This document shows, one piece after another, positions 23,090 through 34,499 of a DNA stretch of 38,894 nt. The position numbers were made by a program, and so were the translations under genes. The number at the start of each line of letters is the position of its first letter. Position 1 is the stretch's first letter. The stretch is from Streptomyces sp. CoH27. Lineage in GTDB: Bacteria > Actinomycetota > Actinomycetes > Streptomycetales > Streptomycetaceae. A model generated the notes under the pieces. It was not told the DNA's origin and searched no databases. It saw only the letters and a program-made list of their open reading frames with translations. The stretch covers positions 1 through 38,894 of the forward strand of contig NZ_JAIQYY010000006.1 in NCBI RefSeq assembly GCF_020181035.1, given 5' to 3'.

Positions 23090-23859
23090 CGACCGCAACG
23101 GGTACGTACGCCCCGAAGCCGGGCGCCGCCCCCCTGCCCCGCATGATCGCGGCGCAGGCGGCCCTGGAGACCAGGATGCTGCTGCGCAACGGCGAGCAGC
23201 TGCTGCTGACGGTCGTCATCCCGACCCTGCTGCTGGCGCTCTTCAGCTCCGTGGACATCGTGGACACCGGCAAGGGCAGGGCGGTCGACTTCCTCGCCCC
23301 CGGCATCCTCGCCCTCGCCGTGATGTCGACGGCGTTCACCGGGCAGGCCATCGCGACCGGCTTCGAGCGCCGCTACGGCGTGCTGAAGCGGCTCGCCTCC
23401 TCGCCGCTGCCCCGCTGGGGCCTGATGACAGCCAAGACGGCGTCCGTGCTGGTCACCGAGGTCCTCCAGGTGATCCTGCTGACGGTGATCGCGCTCGCGC
23501 TGGGCTGGTCCCCGCACGGCAACCCCGCCGCCGTCCTGCTCCTGCTGATCCTCGGCACGGCCGCGTTCTCCGGGCTCGGGCTGCTGATGGCGGGCACCCT
23601 GAAGGCCGAGGCGACGCTGGCCGCCGCCAACCTCGTCTTCCTGCTGCTGCTCGTCGGCGGCGGGGTCATCGTCCCGCTGGACAAGTTCGGCTCGGCCGGG
23701 CAGGACGTCCTGGGCCTGCTGCCGATCTCCGCGCTGTCGGACGGCCTGCGCAGCGTGCTCCAGCACGGGGCCGGCATGCCGTGGGGTGACCTGGGGATCC
23801 TCGCGGTGTGGGCGGTCGTGGGGCTCGCGGCGGCGGGGAAATTCTTCCGCTGGGAGTGA
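23086..23859 (+). CDS. ABC-2 type transporter permease
   Basis: The 257-residue membrane protein has about six hydrophobic helices, beginning with LLLTVVIPTLLLALFSSV. LAPGILALAVMSTAFTGQAIATGFERRYGVLKRLASSPLPR is the ABC-2 family signature with its coupling helix, and LLPISALSDGLR lies near the end. It forms an exporter with the upstream ATPase. AAGGAG 8 nt before the ATG is provided by the third repeat copy. Confidence 0.92.
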   Translation: MTTATGTYAPKPGAAPLPRMIAAQAALETRMLLRNGEQLLLTVVIPTLLLALFSSVDIVDTGKGRAVDFLAPGILALAVMSTAFTGQAIATGFERRYGVLKRLASSPLPRWGLMTAKTASVLVTEVLQVILLTVIALALGWSPHGNPAAVLLLLILGTAAFSGLGLLMAGTLKAEATLAAANLVFLLLLVGGGVIVPLDKFGSAGQDVLGLLPISALSDGLRSVLQHGAGMPWGDLGILAVWAVVGLAAAGKFFRWE

Positions 23860-23901
23860 TGCCGTGAGGGACCCTCGTGAAAGCGTGCACAAGCGGCGGC
23901 C

Positions 23902-23907
23902 TACGAT
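23902..23907 (+). promoter_or_regulatory. -10 box, leaderless ctaA
   Basis: TACGAT ends 6 nt before the GTG start of ctaA, with no SD between; a start 7 nt downstream coincides with the codon. Confidence 0.6.
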
Positions 23908-23913
23908 GGTGCC

Positions 23914-24918
23914 GTGCCAAAGCTGACCCGCGCCGACGCTGTAGCCGCCCTGCGCAACCCGCCCGCCTTCATCGCCGAACGCTGGACTCCGGGGCCCCGG
24001 ACCGTGCAGCGGGCGGCCCTCGCCGCGCTCGTCATGTCGGTGGTCATCGTGGTCACCGGCGGTGCCGTACGCCTGACCGGCTCGGGCCTCGGCTGCCCGA
24101 CCTGGCCCGAGTGCACGGACGGCTCACTGACGCCGACGACCGCGCTGAGCTACCACAGCGCCATCGAGTTCGGCAATCGCATGCTGACGTACGTGCTGTG
24201 CGCCGCGGTCGGCTGGGCGATCATCGCCGCCCGCTCCGAGAAGCCGTACCGGCGCAGCCTGACCCGGCTGGGCTGGGCGCAGTTCTGGCTCGTGATGGGC
24301 AACGCGGTGCTGGGCGGCATCGTGGTGCTCGTCGGCCTCAACCCGTACACGGTCGCGGCGCACTTCCTGCTGGCGACGGCGCTGACCGCGGTGGCCGTGC
24401 TGATGTGGCAGCGCACCCGCGAGGGCGACGGCGCGCCCCGGCCGCTGGTCGGCAAGGCCGTGCAGCAGCTGGTGTGGTTCCTCGTGACCGCCTCCGTCCT
24501 GCTGATCGGGGCCGGCACGGTGGTGACGGGCGCCGGACCGCACGCGGGTGACTCCAGCGACGTCAAGCGCATCCCGATCGACTGGGAGAGCGTCGCCAAG
24601 CTGCACTCCGTGTTCGCCTGGATCGTGGTGACGCTGACGTTCGCGCTGTGGTTCGTCCTCAAGGCGGTCGACTCGCCGAAGGGCCCGCTGGACCGGACGC
24701 GGGAACTGTTCATCGTGCTGCTGTGCCAGGGTGTCGTGGGTTACGTCCAGTACTTCACCCATCTGCCCGAGGCGCTGGTCGCCGCCCACATGCTCGGCTC
24801 CTGCGTGATGTGGATCTGGGTACTGCGCGTGCTGCTGTCGTTGCGGGAGCGTCCCGCGCTCGACGCCACCGTCCCGGCTCCCGCGACCGGTGACCACCTG
24901 GAGCCCGCGGCCGGCTAG
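23914..24918 (+). CDS. ctaA: Heme A synthase
   Basis: The 334-residue COX15/CtaA-type membrane enzyme oxidises the C8 methyl of heme O to give heme A for the aa3 oxidase. Eight hydrophobic helices are visible. Heme-ligand histidines lie in SYHSAIEFGNRML, VAAHFLLATALT, KLHSVFAWIVV and VAAHMLGSCVMW. A cysteine pair in GCPTWPEC sits in the first extracytoplasmic loop. It starts 54 bp after the permease from its own promoter. ctaB, the preceding pathway step, lies 2.4 kb away. Confidence 0.94.
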   Translation: MPKLTRADAVAALRNPPAFIAERWTPGPRTVQRAALAALVMSVVIVVTGGAVRLTGSGLGCPTWPECTDGSLTPTTALSYHSAIEFGNRMLTYVLCAAVGWAIIAARSEKPYRRSLTRLGWAQFWLVMGNAVLGGIVVLVGLNPYTVAAHFLLATALTAVAVLMWQRTREGDGAPRPLVGKAVQQLVWFLVTASVLLIGAGTVVTGAGPHAGDSSDVKRIPIDWESVAKLHSVFAWIVVTLTFALWFVLKAVDSPKGPLDRTRELFIVLLCQGVVGYVQYFTHLPEALVAAHMLGSCVMWIWVLRVLLSLRERPALDATVPAPATGDHLEPAAG

Positions 24919-24931
24919 AGGTGACGTCCGG

Positions 24932-25681
24932 TCACCGGTGAGCCGCCACGAGCGCGTCGATCGCCGGTCCCAGATATGCGCGGGTCAGCTCCGCCCGGCG
25001 GGCGCGCCAGGTGTCGTCCGCCACGGGCGCGTCCGGGTCGTACCGTCTGCGGGTGATGTCCTCGACGACCTCGACCGGAGCGCCGAGGGCCGGAAGCTCG
25101 GCGAGTGCCTCCCGCTTCGAGATCAGCCGTCCGTCGCGCAGGGTCACGGTGGCGCGGGCGAAGGTCAGCAGGCCCGCGTCGACCCAGATGTCCCGCTTCC
25201 ACAGCCGGGCCCTGCGGACGTTGGGCCGCCAGAAGTCGCGCTGGTCGCGGACGACGAAGGCGCGCAGCTGCCGCTCCGGCACCGGCGGCAGCAGCCCGGC
25301 CGGTGCCTCGCCGTGCAGCACCCGGCCGAAGTCGTGCAGCTCGCGCCGGGTGACGGGCGTGACCGGGCGGCGCATGACGTGCCGGTGCGCCCAGGTGAGG
25401 TGGGACCGGTCCGGGTCGTCCAGGCCGGCCGGGGTCAGGTAGCTGCAGTGGAGCTTCGCCGCGAGCGGTTCGGTGCGCAGCCCGCGGTGCAGGGACACCA
25501 CCCGGCGTATGGTCCTGAGGCTCACCGGAGCCGGGAGTACGGCGATGAGGTCCAGGTCGCTGCGGCCCTCCTGGTAGTCGCCACCGGCCAGGGAGCCGTG
25601 GGCCCACACGGCACGGGGACGCAGCGGCGCCAGGTCGGTCAGGAAACGGGCGAGCAGGGATTCCGTCGATTCCGTCGGCAT
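24932..25681 (-). CDS. Nucleotidyltransferase (ANT-like) domain protein
   Basis: The 249-residue protein has a Pol-beta nucleotidyltransferase core: AHGSLAGGDYQEGRSDLDLIAVL gives GS-x-DLDL with two catalytic aspartates, followed by a helical C-terminal domain. It resembles aminoglycoside adenylyltransferases of the ANT(3'')/(9) type in outline, but the substrate is unknown and similar chromosomal proteins are common. It overlaps a small hairpin GGTGAC/GTCACC at its stop, convergent with ctaA. Confidence 0.75.
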   Translation of the reverse strand: MPTESTESLLARFLTDLAPLRPRAVWAHGSLAGGDYQEGRSDLDLIAVLPAPVSLRTIRRVVSLHRGLRTEPLAAKLHCSYLTPAGLDDPDRSHLTWAHRHVMRRPVTPVTRRELHDFGRVLHGEAPAGLLPPVPERQLRAFVVRDQRDFWRPNVRRARLWKRDIWVDAGLLTFARATVTLRDGRLISKREALAELPALGAPVEVVEDITRRRYDPDAPVADDTWRARRAELTRAYLGPAIDALVAAHR

Positions 25682-25699
25682 GCGCCCAGTCTTGTCAGT

Positions 25700-26806
25700 T
25701 CACCGCAGTCCGTACACCCGGCGCGCGTTGTCCGCCGCGACCAGCCGGGCCACCCGCTGGGCGTCCTCCAGGGACCAGGCGCCGTCGGCGACCCAGCCGC
25801 CCAGGACCCGGCCCAGCGCCTCGCGGAACAGCCGGGCCCCCACGACGTGCAGCTCGGGCAGGCCCTGGGCGCCGGTGGAGAAGAGGATCTTGCCGAAGGG
25901 GGCCAGCTCCAGGATCTCGGCGAGGACCGTGGCGGCCCGGGCGCCGGTGCGTACGAGCGCGGCACCGGAGTCGGTGTAGACGTGCGCGAAGACACCGGCC
26001 AGGTGGGCGGCGTGGCGGTGGTACGGATAGCCGTGCAGCAGGACCAGATCGGTGCCGAGACCGGCGGTGGCCCGGACGAAGTCGGTGAGCAGCACCGGAT
26101 CCGTGCGGTCGATGCGGGAGCCGGGCTCGCCGAGTCCCGCGTGCAGTTGGAGGGGGAGCCCGGAGGCGACGGCGATCCACAGCAGGTGCCGTAGCAGCAC
26201 GGGGTCGAAGAGCGGGCCGCCGACCGGGCGCCCGGCCAGCCAGCGGCCCGCCGCGCCCCGCACCTCCCCCGGTCCCGGTGGCTCGGGGGCGAGGGCGAGG
26301 CCGTGCCGGAGCCCGGCGACGGAGGTGAAGGCGACGGCGTGCGCGGCGGCGGCGTGCACGGACTCGGCGAGGTTGGCGAGGAAGGACTCGACGGTGCCGG
26401 AGGTGTCGGCGACCTGCTCCGCGAGCAGCTCCAGCCGGACGATCTCATGGGCCTCGGCGAAGCCGGCGGAGGCCAGTTCGGCGGGCCCGGTGAGGTCGCC
26501 GGGCAGGCCGGTGTCGACGAGGTAGGTGGTGATACCGCTGCCCCGCAGGAGCCTGCGGCCCGTCTCCAGGACGCCCAGTTCCCGGCGGCGGGCCAGGTAG
26601 CGGGCGGGCGCGCAGTGGGGTTCCAGGCCGAGCAGAGGCGGGCACCAGCGCCGTACGGCGAAGCCGGTCTGGGTGTCGAAGAGGGTGGTGCCGGGTGCGG
26701 GGGGTCCCTCGGTGTGCGCCAGTTGGGCCTCGAAGGTGCCGAGGCCCAGCTCCGTCCGCAGTACGCCATGGCAGTACTGGTCCACGAGGGACGGCGTTTC
26801 GATCAT
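25700..26806 (-). CDS. Amidohydrolase-family metal-dependent hydrolase
   Basis: The 368-residue protein is an amidohydrolase-2-like TIM barrel. DQYCHG at the N-terminus stands for the family HxH position but has only one histidine. LPLQLHAGLGE and LVLLHGYPYHRHAAHLA provide further metal-site histidines, YTDSGA is a late strand, and KILFSTGAQGLPE replaces the usual final aspartate loop. It recalls the N-terminal domain of FluG-type proteins. The altered first motif suggests changed metal use. GGGGAG precedes the ATG; a 36-bp inverted repeat lies just upstream. Confidence 0.78.
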   Translation of the reverse strand: MIETPSLVDQYCHGVLRTELGLGTFEAQLAHTEGPPAPGTTLFDTQTGFAVRRWCPPLLGLEPHCAPARYLARRRELGVLETGRRLLRGSGITTYLVDTGLPGDLTGPAELASAGFAEAHEIVRLELLAEQVADTSGTVESFLANLAESVHAAAAHAVAFTSVAGLRHGLALAPEPPGPGEVRGAAGRWLAGRPVGGPLFDPVLLRHLLWIAVASGLPLQLHAGLGEPGSRIDRTDPVLLTDFVRATAGLGTDLVLLHGYPYHRHAAHLAGVFAHVYTDSGAALVRTGARAATVLAEILELAPFGKILFSTGAQGLPELHVVGARLFREALGRVLGGWVADGAWSLEDAQRVARLVAADNARRVYGLR

Positions 26807-26816
26807 CCCGGTCTCC

Positions 26817-26852
26817 CCGTGAGGACGTGTGCTGCCTTACACGTCCTAACGG
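26817..26852 (-). promoter_or_regulatory. Inverted repeat upstream of amidohydrolase
   Basis: CCGTGAGGACGTGT and ACACGTCCTAACGG form 14-bp arms with one mismatch around GCTGCCTT. It begins 10 nt before the start codon and overlaps the RBS on one side. It may be an operator or a leader hairpin. Confidence 0.5.
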
Positions 26853-26896
26853 GTGAACGGGGTTCGAGGTCGCGGTTCAGCTCGGGGGCGCGCTGT

Positions 26897-27217
26897 TCAA
26901 CCGCCGATCTGAATGCCCGCCATCCGCTTCCACTCGTACGGCCCGGTCTTCACCTTCGCCGCGAACTCGCCGTCGAAGGACTCGTGGACGGTGATGCCGG
27001 ACTTCTGCACGGCCTGCTCGGCGATGGCGTAGGTCGGGGCGACGAGGTCGCCCCAGCCGCCGTCCTCGCCGACGAGGACGATACGGGCGCCGCGTTCGCC
27101 GATGTAGGCCACCTGGCCCTCGGCACCGCCGTGCGCCTTGGCGAAGGCGCCGATCTGGTGGGCCAGCTTGGCCGCCTTGCGCTCGGCCTTCGGGTCAACC
27201 TGCTGCGTGTCTGCCAT
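26897..27217 (-). CDS. Conserved hypothetical protein (106 aa)
   Basis: The 106-residue soluble protein begins MADTQQVDPKAERKAAKLAHQIGAFAKAHGG, a basic helix, followed by an alternating strand pattern (GQVAYIGERGARIVLVGEDGGWGDLVAP) and a helix AIAEQAVQKSGITVHESF. I do not recognise the family. It is conserved in position near ctaB as far as I recall from Streptomyces. There is no SD, but TAGCAT ends 7 nt before the ATG, so the transcript is probably leaderless; an upstream ATG would overlap that box. Confidence 0.8.
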   Translation of the reverse strand: MADTQQVDPKAERKAAKLAHQIGAFAKAHGGAEGQVAYIGERGARIVLVGEDGGWGDLVAPTYAIAEQAVQKSGITVHESFDGEFAAKVKTGPYEWKRMAGIQIGG

Positions 27218-27224
27218 GACCAGG

Positions 27225-27230
27225 ATGCTA
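27225..27230 (-). promoter_or_regulatory. -10 box of the 106-aa gene
   Basis: TAGCAT on the minus strand, then CCTGGTC and the ATG: leaderless geometry. Confidence 0.55.
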
Positions 27231-27298
27231 CTCACGAGTAGATCGACTGGCGAGAGCAGACCGCTGTGACGTACGCCCGACGGGTGCCGGCGCGTGTG

Positions 27299-28249
27299 TC
27301 AGCGCAGGAACGGGTCCACCGCGACCGCGACGAAGAGGATCGACACATAGGTGATCGACCAGTGGAAGAGCCGCATCTCCTTGAGCTTCGCGCCGGTCAC
27401 CTCGGCCTTCGCCCGGTTCTGCAGGCCGTGCGCCTCCCAGAGCCAGAAGCCGCCGGCCGCGAGGGCGACCACCGTGTAGAACCAGCCGGTGTAACCGAGC
27501 GGGGTGAGGAGCAGCGAGACGGCGACCATCACCCAGCTGTAGATGACGATCTGCCGGGCGACGACCTTGTTGGAGGCGATGACCGGAAGCATCGGCACGC
27601 CCACGCGCGCGTAGTCCTCCTTGACCTTCATGGACAGCGGCCAGTAGTGCGGCGGGGTCCAGAAGAACATGACGAGGAAGAGGATGACCGGCGCCCAGGA
27701 CATCGAGTCCGTGACCGACGACCAGCCGATGAGCACCGGGAGGCAGCCGGCGATGCCGCCCCACACGATGTTCTGCGACGTACGGCGCTTGAGGATCATC
27801 GTGTAGACGACGACGTAGAAAAGGAGCGCTCCGAGCGAGAGCCAGGCGCTCAGCCAGTTGACGGTGAATCCGAAGAGGAGCGTGGAGACGACCGCCAGGG
27901 TGATGCCGAAGGCCAGGCACTCGGGCGGGCTGACCATGCCGGTCACCAGCGGCCGCTGCGAGGTGCGGTCCATCAGCGCGTCGATGTCCCGGTCGATGTA
28001 CATGTTCAGCGCGTTGGCGCCGCCCGCGGAGAGGTAGCCGCCGATGCAGGTGAGCAGGACCAGCTTCAGGTCCGGCACGCCCTTCTGGGCCAGGAACATC
28101 ACCGGAACGGTGGTGATGAGCAGCAGCTCGATGATCCGCGGCTTGGTCAGAGCCACGAACGCCTTGACACGGGCCCCGAACGGCCGGTGAACCGGGCCCT
28201 GGCTCGCACCACCCAGCACGCCCGCTGGACGTGATTCGACGGCCGTCAC
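27299..28249 (-). CDS. ctaB: Protoheme IX farnesyltransferase (heme O synthase)
   Basis: The 316-residue polytopic membrane prenyltransferase adds a farnesyl group to heme B to make heme [25 protein letters not shown] is the Asp-rich prenyl-diphosphate motif; [16 protein letters not shown] is the second conserved loop. About nine hydrophobic helices follow. I chose the GTG with AGGGG upstream; an ATG seven codons earlier (28270), with GGAGG, is a real alternative. It is divergent from tkt, as in other Streptomyces, and feeds CtaA. Confidence 0.93.
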   Translation of the reverse strand: MTAVESRPAGVLGGASQGPVHRPFGARVKAFVALTKPRIIELLLITTVPVMFLAQKGVPDLKLVLLTCIGGYLSAGGANALNMYIDRDIDALMDRTSQRPLVTGMVSPPECLAFGITLAVVSTLLFGFTVNWLSAWLSLGALLFYVVVYTMILKRRTSQNIVWGGIAGCLPVLIGWSSVTDSMSWAPVILFLVMFFWTPPHYWPLSMKVKEDYARVGVPMLPVIASNKVVARQIVIYSWVMVAVSLLLTPLGYTGWFYTVVALAAGGFWLWEAHGLQNRAKAEVTGAKLKEMRLFHWSITYVSILFVAVAVDPFLR

Positions 28250-28667
28250 GCACACCCCTGACAGAGACATCCCAGCAAGCCTCCCGAGTGAAGTGCCGGT
28301 AAAGGCTCGCGCGTACCACGCCACTTTAGACGTTGCCCATACCCCGCCCTTCGCGGGGGTGGGGTCGTGTTGGCGGACCCTCGAACGAGGACCGCCGGAG
28401 GATCACCGGAGAGCCCCCATAAGAGGTGACCCACCCCTCGATTGAGCGCTCAGATGACTGCCTCCGTATTCATGTGCCAAATGCCGTGTCGGCCAGTCGG
28501 GAGGCGGATCGCACAGAGTCCCGGCAGTCTGGAAACACTCGAAAAAACGCACGTCCTTACGGGGGTAGGCTCGACAGCGGCCGGCGGGCGTCAAGCACGC
28601 CGGCGGCCGGGTGGGCACCTGCCCCGAAGACCGGCGACCGACATGTGGAGAGGAGCCCTGACCCAGG
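28250..28667. other. Divergent ctaB-tkt intergenic region
   Basis: No credible gene is seen in this 418-bp gap. It holds a hairpin CCCCGC-CCTTC-GCGGGG (28342-28358), a stem GGCGG/CCGCC enclosing CCTC-GAAC-GAGG (28372-28396), and a perfect 10-bp palindrome TGAGCGCTCA (28443-28452). Candidate -10 boxes are TAAAGT on the minus strand near 28324-28329 for ctaB and TAGGCT (28566-28571) for tkt; the latter would give a leader of about 90 nt with GGAGAGGAG near its end. Confidence 0.5.
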
Positions 28668-30755
<2,088 letters not shown>

Positions 30756-30788
30756 CGCTCATATACGACACGTAGGAGATGTAATTCC

Positions 30789-31907
30789 ATGACAGACGCA
30801 CTCAAGCGCCTCTCCGACGAAGGCGTCGCGATCTGGCTGGACGACCTGTCGCGCAAGCGGATCACGTCCGGCAACCTCGCCGAGCTGATCGACCAGCAGC
30901 ACGTCGTGGGCGTCACCACCAACCCGACGATCTTCCAGAAGGCGATCAGCGGCGGCGACGGCTACGAGCAGCAGGTCGCCGACCTCGCCGCCCGCAAGGT
31001 CACCGTCGAAGAGGCCATCCGCATGATCACCACGGCGGACGTCCGCGACGCCGCCGACATCCTGCGCCCGGTCTTCGACGCCACGGACGGCCAGGACGGC
31101 CGGGTCTCCATCGAGGTGGACCCCCGTCTCGCCCACAACACCAAGGCGACCGTCGCCGAGGCCAAGCAGCTGGCCTGGCTGGTGGACCGCCCCAACACCC
31201 TGATCAAGATCCCGGCCACCCAGGCGGGCCTGCCGGCGATCACCGAGGTCATCGGCCTCGGCATCAGCGTCAACGTCACGCTGATCTTCTCCCTGGAGCG
31301 CTACCGCGCGGTCATGGACGCCTACCTCTCCGGCCTGGAGAAGGCCAAGGAGCGCGGCCTCGACCTGTCGCTCATCCGTTCCGTGGCGTCGTTCTTCGTG
31401 TCCCGCGTGGACACCGAGATCGACAAGCGCCTCGACGCCCTCGGCACCGACGAGGCCAAGGCGCTGCGCGGCAAGGCCGCCGTCGCCAACGCGCGCCTCG
31501 CCTACCAGGCGTACGAGGAGGTCTTCTCCTCCGGCCGCTGGCAGGCGCTGGAGAACGCGGGCGCCCGCAAGCAGCGTCCGCTGTGGGCGTCGACCGGCGT
31601 GAAGGACCCGGCCTACCAGGACACGATGTACGTCACCGACCTGGTCGCGCCGAACACGGTCAACACCATGCCGGAGGCCACCCTGGAGGCCACCGAGGAC
31701 CACGGCGAGATCACCGGCGACACCATCTCCGGGACGTACGAGCAGGCGTCCGCCGACCTCGACGCGGTGGAGAAGCTCGGGATCTCGTACGACGACGTGG
31801 TCCAGGTGCTGGAGGACGAGGGCGTCGAGAAGTTCGAGGCGTCCTGGAACGACCTGCTGAAGTCGACCGAGGCGGAGCTCAAGCGCCTCGCCCCCTCGGA
31901 GGGTTGA
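30789..31907 (+). CDS. tal: Transaldolase
   Basis: The 372-residue protein is the long actinobacterial transaldolase. [13 protein letters not shown] is the N-terminal signature; the Schiff-base lysine is K140 in [11 protein letters not shown], and [12 protein letters not shown] follows. It swaps dihydroxyacetone units between sugar phosphates. ATG start with GTAGGAGATG upstream. It begins 33 bp after tkt and ends 1 bp before zwf. Confidence 0.97.
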   Translation: MTDALKRLSDEGVAIWLDDLSRKRITSGNLAELIDQQHVVGVTTNPTIFQKAISGGDGYEQQVADLAARKVTVEEAIRMITTADVRDAADILRPVFDATDGQDGRVSIEVDPRLAHNTKATVAEAKQLAWLVDRPNTLIKIPATQAGLPAITEVIGLGISVNVTLIFSLERYRAVMDAYLSGLEKAKERGLDLSLIRSVASFFVSRVDTEIDKRLDALGTDEAKALRGKAAVANARLAYQAYEEVFSSGRWQALENAGARKQRPLWASTGVKDPAYQDTMYVTDLVAPNTVNTMPEATLEATEDHGEITGDTISGTYEQASADLDAVEKLGISYDDVVQVLEDEGVEKFEASWNDLLKSTEAELKRLAPSEG

Positions 31908-31908
31908 T

Positions 31909-33447
31909 TTGTCACCCCTTGCTGGTTCCGGAGCGAACCCGCTTCGTGACCCGGCCGACCGACGGCTCCCGCGTATCGCGGGGCCGTCGGGCCTGGTCAT
32001 CTTCGGCGTCACGGGCGACCTGTCGCGCAAGAAGCTGATGCCCGCGGTGTACGACCTCGCCAACCGGGGTCTGCTGCCGCCGGGCTTCTCGCTGGTGGGC
32101 TTCGCCCGCCGCGAATGGGAGAACGAGGACTTCGCCCAGGAGGTCCACGACGCCGTCAAGGCGCACGCCCGCACACCGTTCCGTGAGGAGGTCTGGCAGC
32201 AGCTCATCCAGGGGATGCGCTTCGTCCAGGGCACCTTCGACGACGACGATGCCTTCGAGCGGCTGCGCGCCACCATCGAGGAGCTGGACAAGGCCCAGGG
32301 CACGGGCGGCAACTTCGCCTTCTACCTGTCGGTGCCGCCGCGCTCCTTCCCCGTCGTCATCCAGCAGCTGAAGAAGCACGGGCTGGCCGACCAGTCGGGC
32401 GGTTCCTGGCGGCGCGCGGTCATCGAGAAGCCGTTCGGCCACGACCTGACGTCGGCCGAGGAGCTGAACAAGGTCGTGCACGAGGTGTTCGAGCCGGACC
32501 AGGTGTTCCGGATCGACCACTACCTCGGCAAGGAGACCGTCCAGAACATCCTGGCGCTGCGCTTCGCCAATACCATGTTCGAGCCGATCTGGAACCGGTC
32601 CTTCGTGGACCATGTGCAGATCACCATGGCCGAGGACATCGGCATCGGCGGCCGCGCCGGCTACTACGACGGCATCGGCGCCGCCCGTGACGTCATCCAG
32701 AACCACCTGCTCCAGCTCATGGCCCTCACGGCCATGGAGGAGCCCGCCTCCTTCGACGCGTCCGCGCTGGCCGCCGAGAAGGAGAAGGTGCTCGGTGCCG
32801 TACGGCTGCCGAAGGACCTGGGCGCCTCGACCGTGCGCGGTCAGTACGCGGCCGGCTGGCAGGGCGGCGAGAAGGTCATCGGCTACCTCGAAGAGGACGG
32901 CACCGACGCCGCGTCGAAGACCGACACCTACGCCGCGATCAAGCTGGAGATCGACAACCGCCGCTGGGCGGGCGTCCCGTTCTATCTGCGTACCGGCAAG
33001 CGCCTCGGCCGCCGGGTGACGGAGATCGCGGTCGTCTTCCAGCGGGCCCCGCACTCCCCGTTCGACACCACGGCGACGGAGGAGCTGGGCCAGAACGCGA
33101 TCGTCATCCGCGTCCAGCCCGACGAGGGCGTCACGGTCCGCTTCGGCTCGAAGGTGCCGGGCACCTCGATGGAGATCCGGGACGTGTCGATGGACTTCGC
33201 CTACGGCGAGTCGTTCACCGAGTCGTCGCCGGAGGCGTACGAGCGGCTCATCCTGGACGTGCTGCTGGGCGACGCCAACCTCTTCCCGCGCACGGAGGAG
33301 GTCGAGCTGTCCTGGAAGATCCTCGACCCGATCGAGGAGTACTGGGACACGCACGGCAAGCCCGCGCAGTACCCGTCGGGCACCTGGGGCCCCGCCGAGG
33401 CGGACGAGATGCTCGCACGAGACGGACGGAGCTGGCGCCGGCCATGA
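31909..33447 (+). CDS. zwf: Glucose-6-phosphate 1-dehydrogenase
   Basis: The 512-residue enzyme makes 6-phosphogluconolactone and NADPH. The nucleotide motif FGVTGDLSRKK is at residues 32-42 and the active-site RIDHYLGKE at 201-209. TTG start with GGAGGG 5 nt upstream, inside the end of tal. Its stop overlaps the opcA start (ATGA). Confidence 0.97.
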   Translation: MSPLAGSGANPLRDPADRRLPRIAGPSGLVIFGVTGDLSRKKLMPAVYDLANRGLLPPGFSLVGFARREWENEDFAQEVHDAVKAHARTPFREEVWQQLIQGMRFVQGTFDDDDAFERLRATIEELDKAQGTGGNFAFYLSVPPRSFPVVIQQLKKHGLADQSGGSWRRAVIEKPFGHDLTSAEELNKVVHEVFEPDQVFRIDHYLGKETVQNILALRFANTMFEPIWNRSFVDHVQITMAEDIGIGGRAGYYDGIGAARDVIQNHLLQLMALTAMEEPASFDASALAAEKEKVLGAVRLPKDLGASTVRGQYAAGWQGGEKVIGYLEEDGTDAASKTDTYAAIKLEIDNRRWAGVPFYLRTGKRLGRRVTEIAVVFQRAPHSPFDTTATEELGQNAIVIRVQPDEGVTVRFGSKVPGTSMEIRDVSMDFAYGESFTESSPEAYERLILDVLLGDANLFPRTEEVELSWKILDPIEEYWDTHGKPAQYPSGTWGPAEADEMLARDGRSWRRP

Positions 33448-34499
33448 AGATAGACCTGACCGACACCACCGCCGGCGACATCAACAAGGCGCTCGTCCAG
33501 GGCCGCCGGGCCATCGGCACCCCTGCCGTCGGCATGGTCCTGACCCTCGTCATCGTCACCGACGAGGAGAACGCCTACGACGCCCTGAAGGCCGCCAACG
33601 ACGCCTCGCGCGAGCACCCCTCGCGCACGCTCGTGGTCATCAAGCGGGTCTCCCGCACCCCGCGCGACCGTACGACGTCCCGGCTGGACGCCGAGGTGCG
33701 GGTGGGCGCGGACGCGGGCACCGGCGAGACGGTCGTGCTGCGGCTGTACGGCGAGGTCGCCGACCACGCCGACTCGGTCGTGCTGCCGCTGCTGCTGCCG
33801 GACGCCCCGGTCGTGGTGTGGTGGCCGGTGAACGCGCCGCTGGATCCGGCGAAGGACCCGCTGGGCGCGCTGGCCCAGCGCCGGGTCACCGACACCTATG
33901 CCGCCGAGCAGCCGGTGCGGGAGCTGTCGGCCCGCGCCGCGGCCTACACGCCCGGTGACACCGACCTGTCCTGGACCCGGATCACGCCGTGGCGCTCGAT
34001 GCTCGCGGCGGCCCTGGACCAGGTCACGTGCGAGGTGCGGGGCGTCGAGGTGGAGGGCGAGGAGTTCAACCCGAGCTGTGAGCTGCTGGCGATGTGGCTC
34101 GCGGACCGGCTGGACGTCCCCGTCAAGCGCTCCCGGTCCTCCGGTCCCGGGCTGACGGCCGTCCGCATGGACACCTCCTGCGGCCCGATCGTCCTGGACC
34201 GCGCGGACGGCTCACTGGCCACGCTGTCCATCGAGGGCCAGCCGGCCCGTGCGGTGGCGCTCAAGCGGCGGGAGACCGCCGAGCTGATCGCGGAGGAACT
34301 GCGCCGGCTCGACCCGGACGACACCTACGCATCGGCGCTGCGCTACGGTGTGGAGCGGCTGAACCCGGTCCCGGCACAGCAGGCGGTCGAGCCGGTCGCC
34401 GAGCCCGAACCGGTGACGGAGGCGGCCAAGGCGCCCGCGAAGAAGGCGGCGGCCAAGACGGCCAAGAAGGCTCCGGCACGGAAGGCGGCGGCGAAGTGA
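33444..34499 (+). CDS. opcA: OpcA, glucose-6-phosphate dehydrogenase assembly protein
   Basis: The 351-residue OpcA supports assembly and redox control of G6PDH in cyanobacteria and actinobacteria. The N-terminal half has TLVIVTDEENAYDALKAANDASREHPSRTLVVIKR; the middle has LPLLLPDAPVVVWWPVNAP. The last ~35 residues are a low-complexity Ala/Lys/Pro tail (KAPAKKAAAKTAKK and similar) resembling histone H1-like tails. It is coupled on both sides: ATGA with zwf, GTGA with pgl. Confidence 0.95.
   Translation: MKIDLTDTTAGDINKALVQGRRAIGTPAVGMVLTLVIVTDEENAYDALKAANDASREHPSRTLVVIKRVSRTPRDRTTSRLDAEVRVGADAGTGETVVLRLYGEVADHADSVVLPLLLPDAPVVVWWPVNAPLDPAKDPLGALAQRRVTDTYAAEQPVRELSARAAAYTPGDTDLSWTRITPWRSMLAAALDQVTCEVRGVEVEGEEFNPSCELLAMWLADRLDVPVKRSRSSGPGLTAVRMDTSCGPIVLDRADGSLATLSIEGQPARAVALKRRETAELIAEELRRLDPDDTYASALRYGVERLNPVPAQQAVEPVAEPEPVTEAAKAPAKKAAAKTAKKAPARKAAAK

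Noticed and set aside
21135..25681. AAC(3)-like and ANT-like genes as an antibiotic self-resistance cluster
   Set aside because: They are 3 kb apart on opposite strands among respiratory genes; no biosynthetic genes are nearby.
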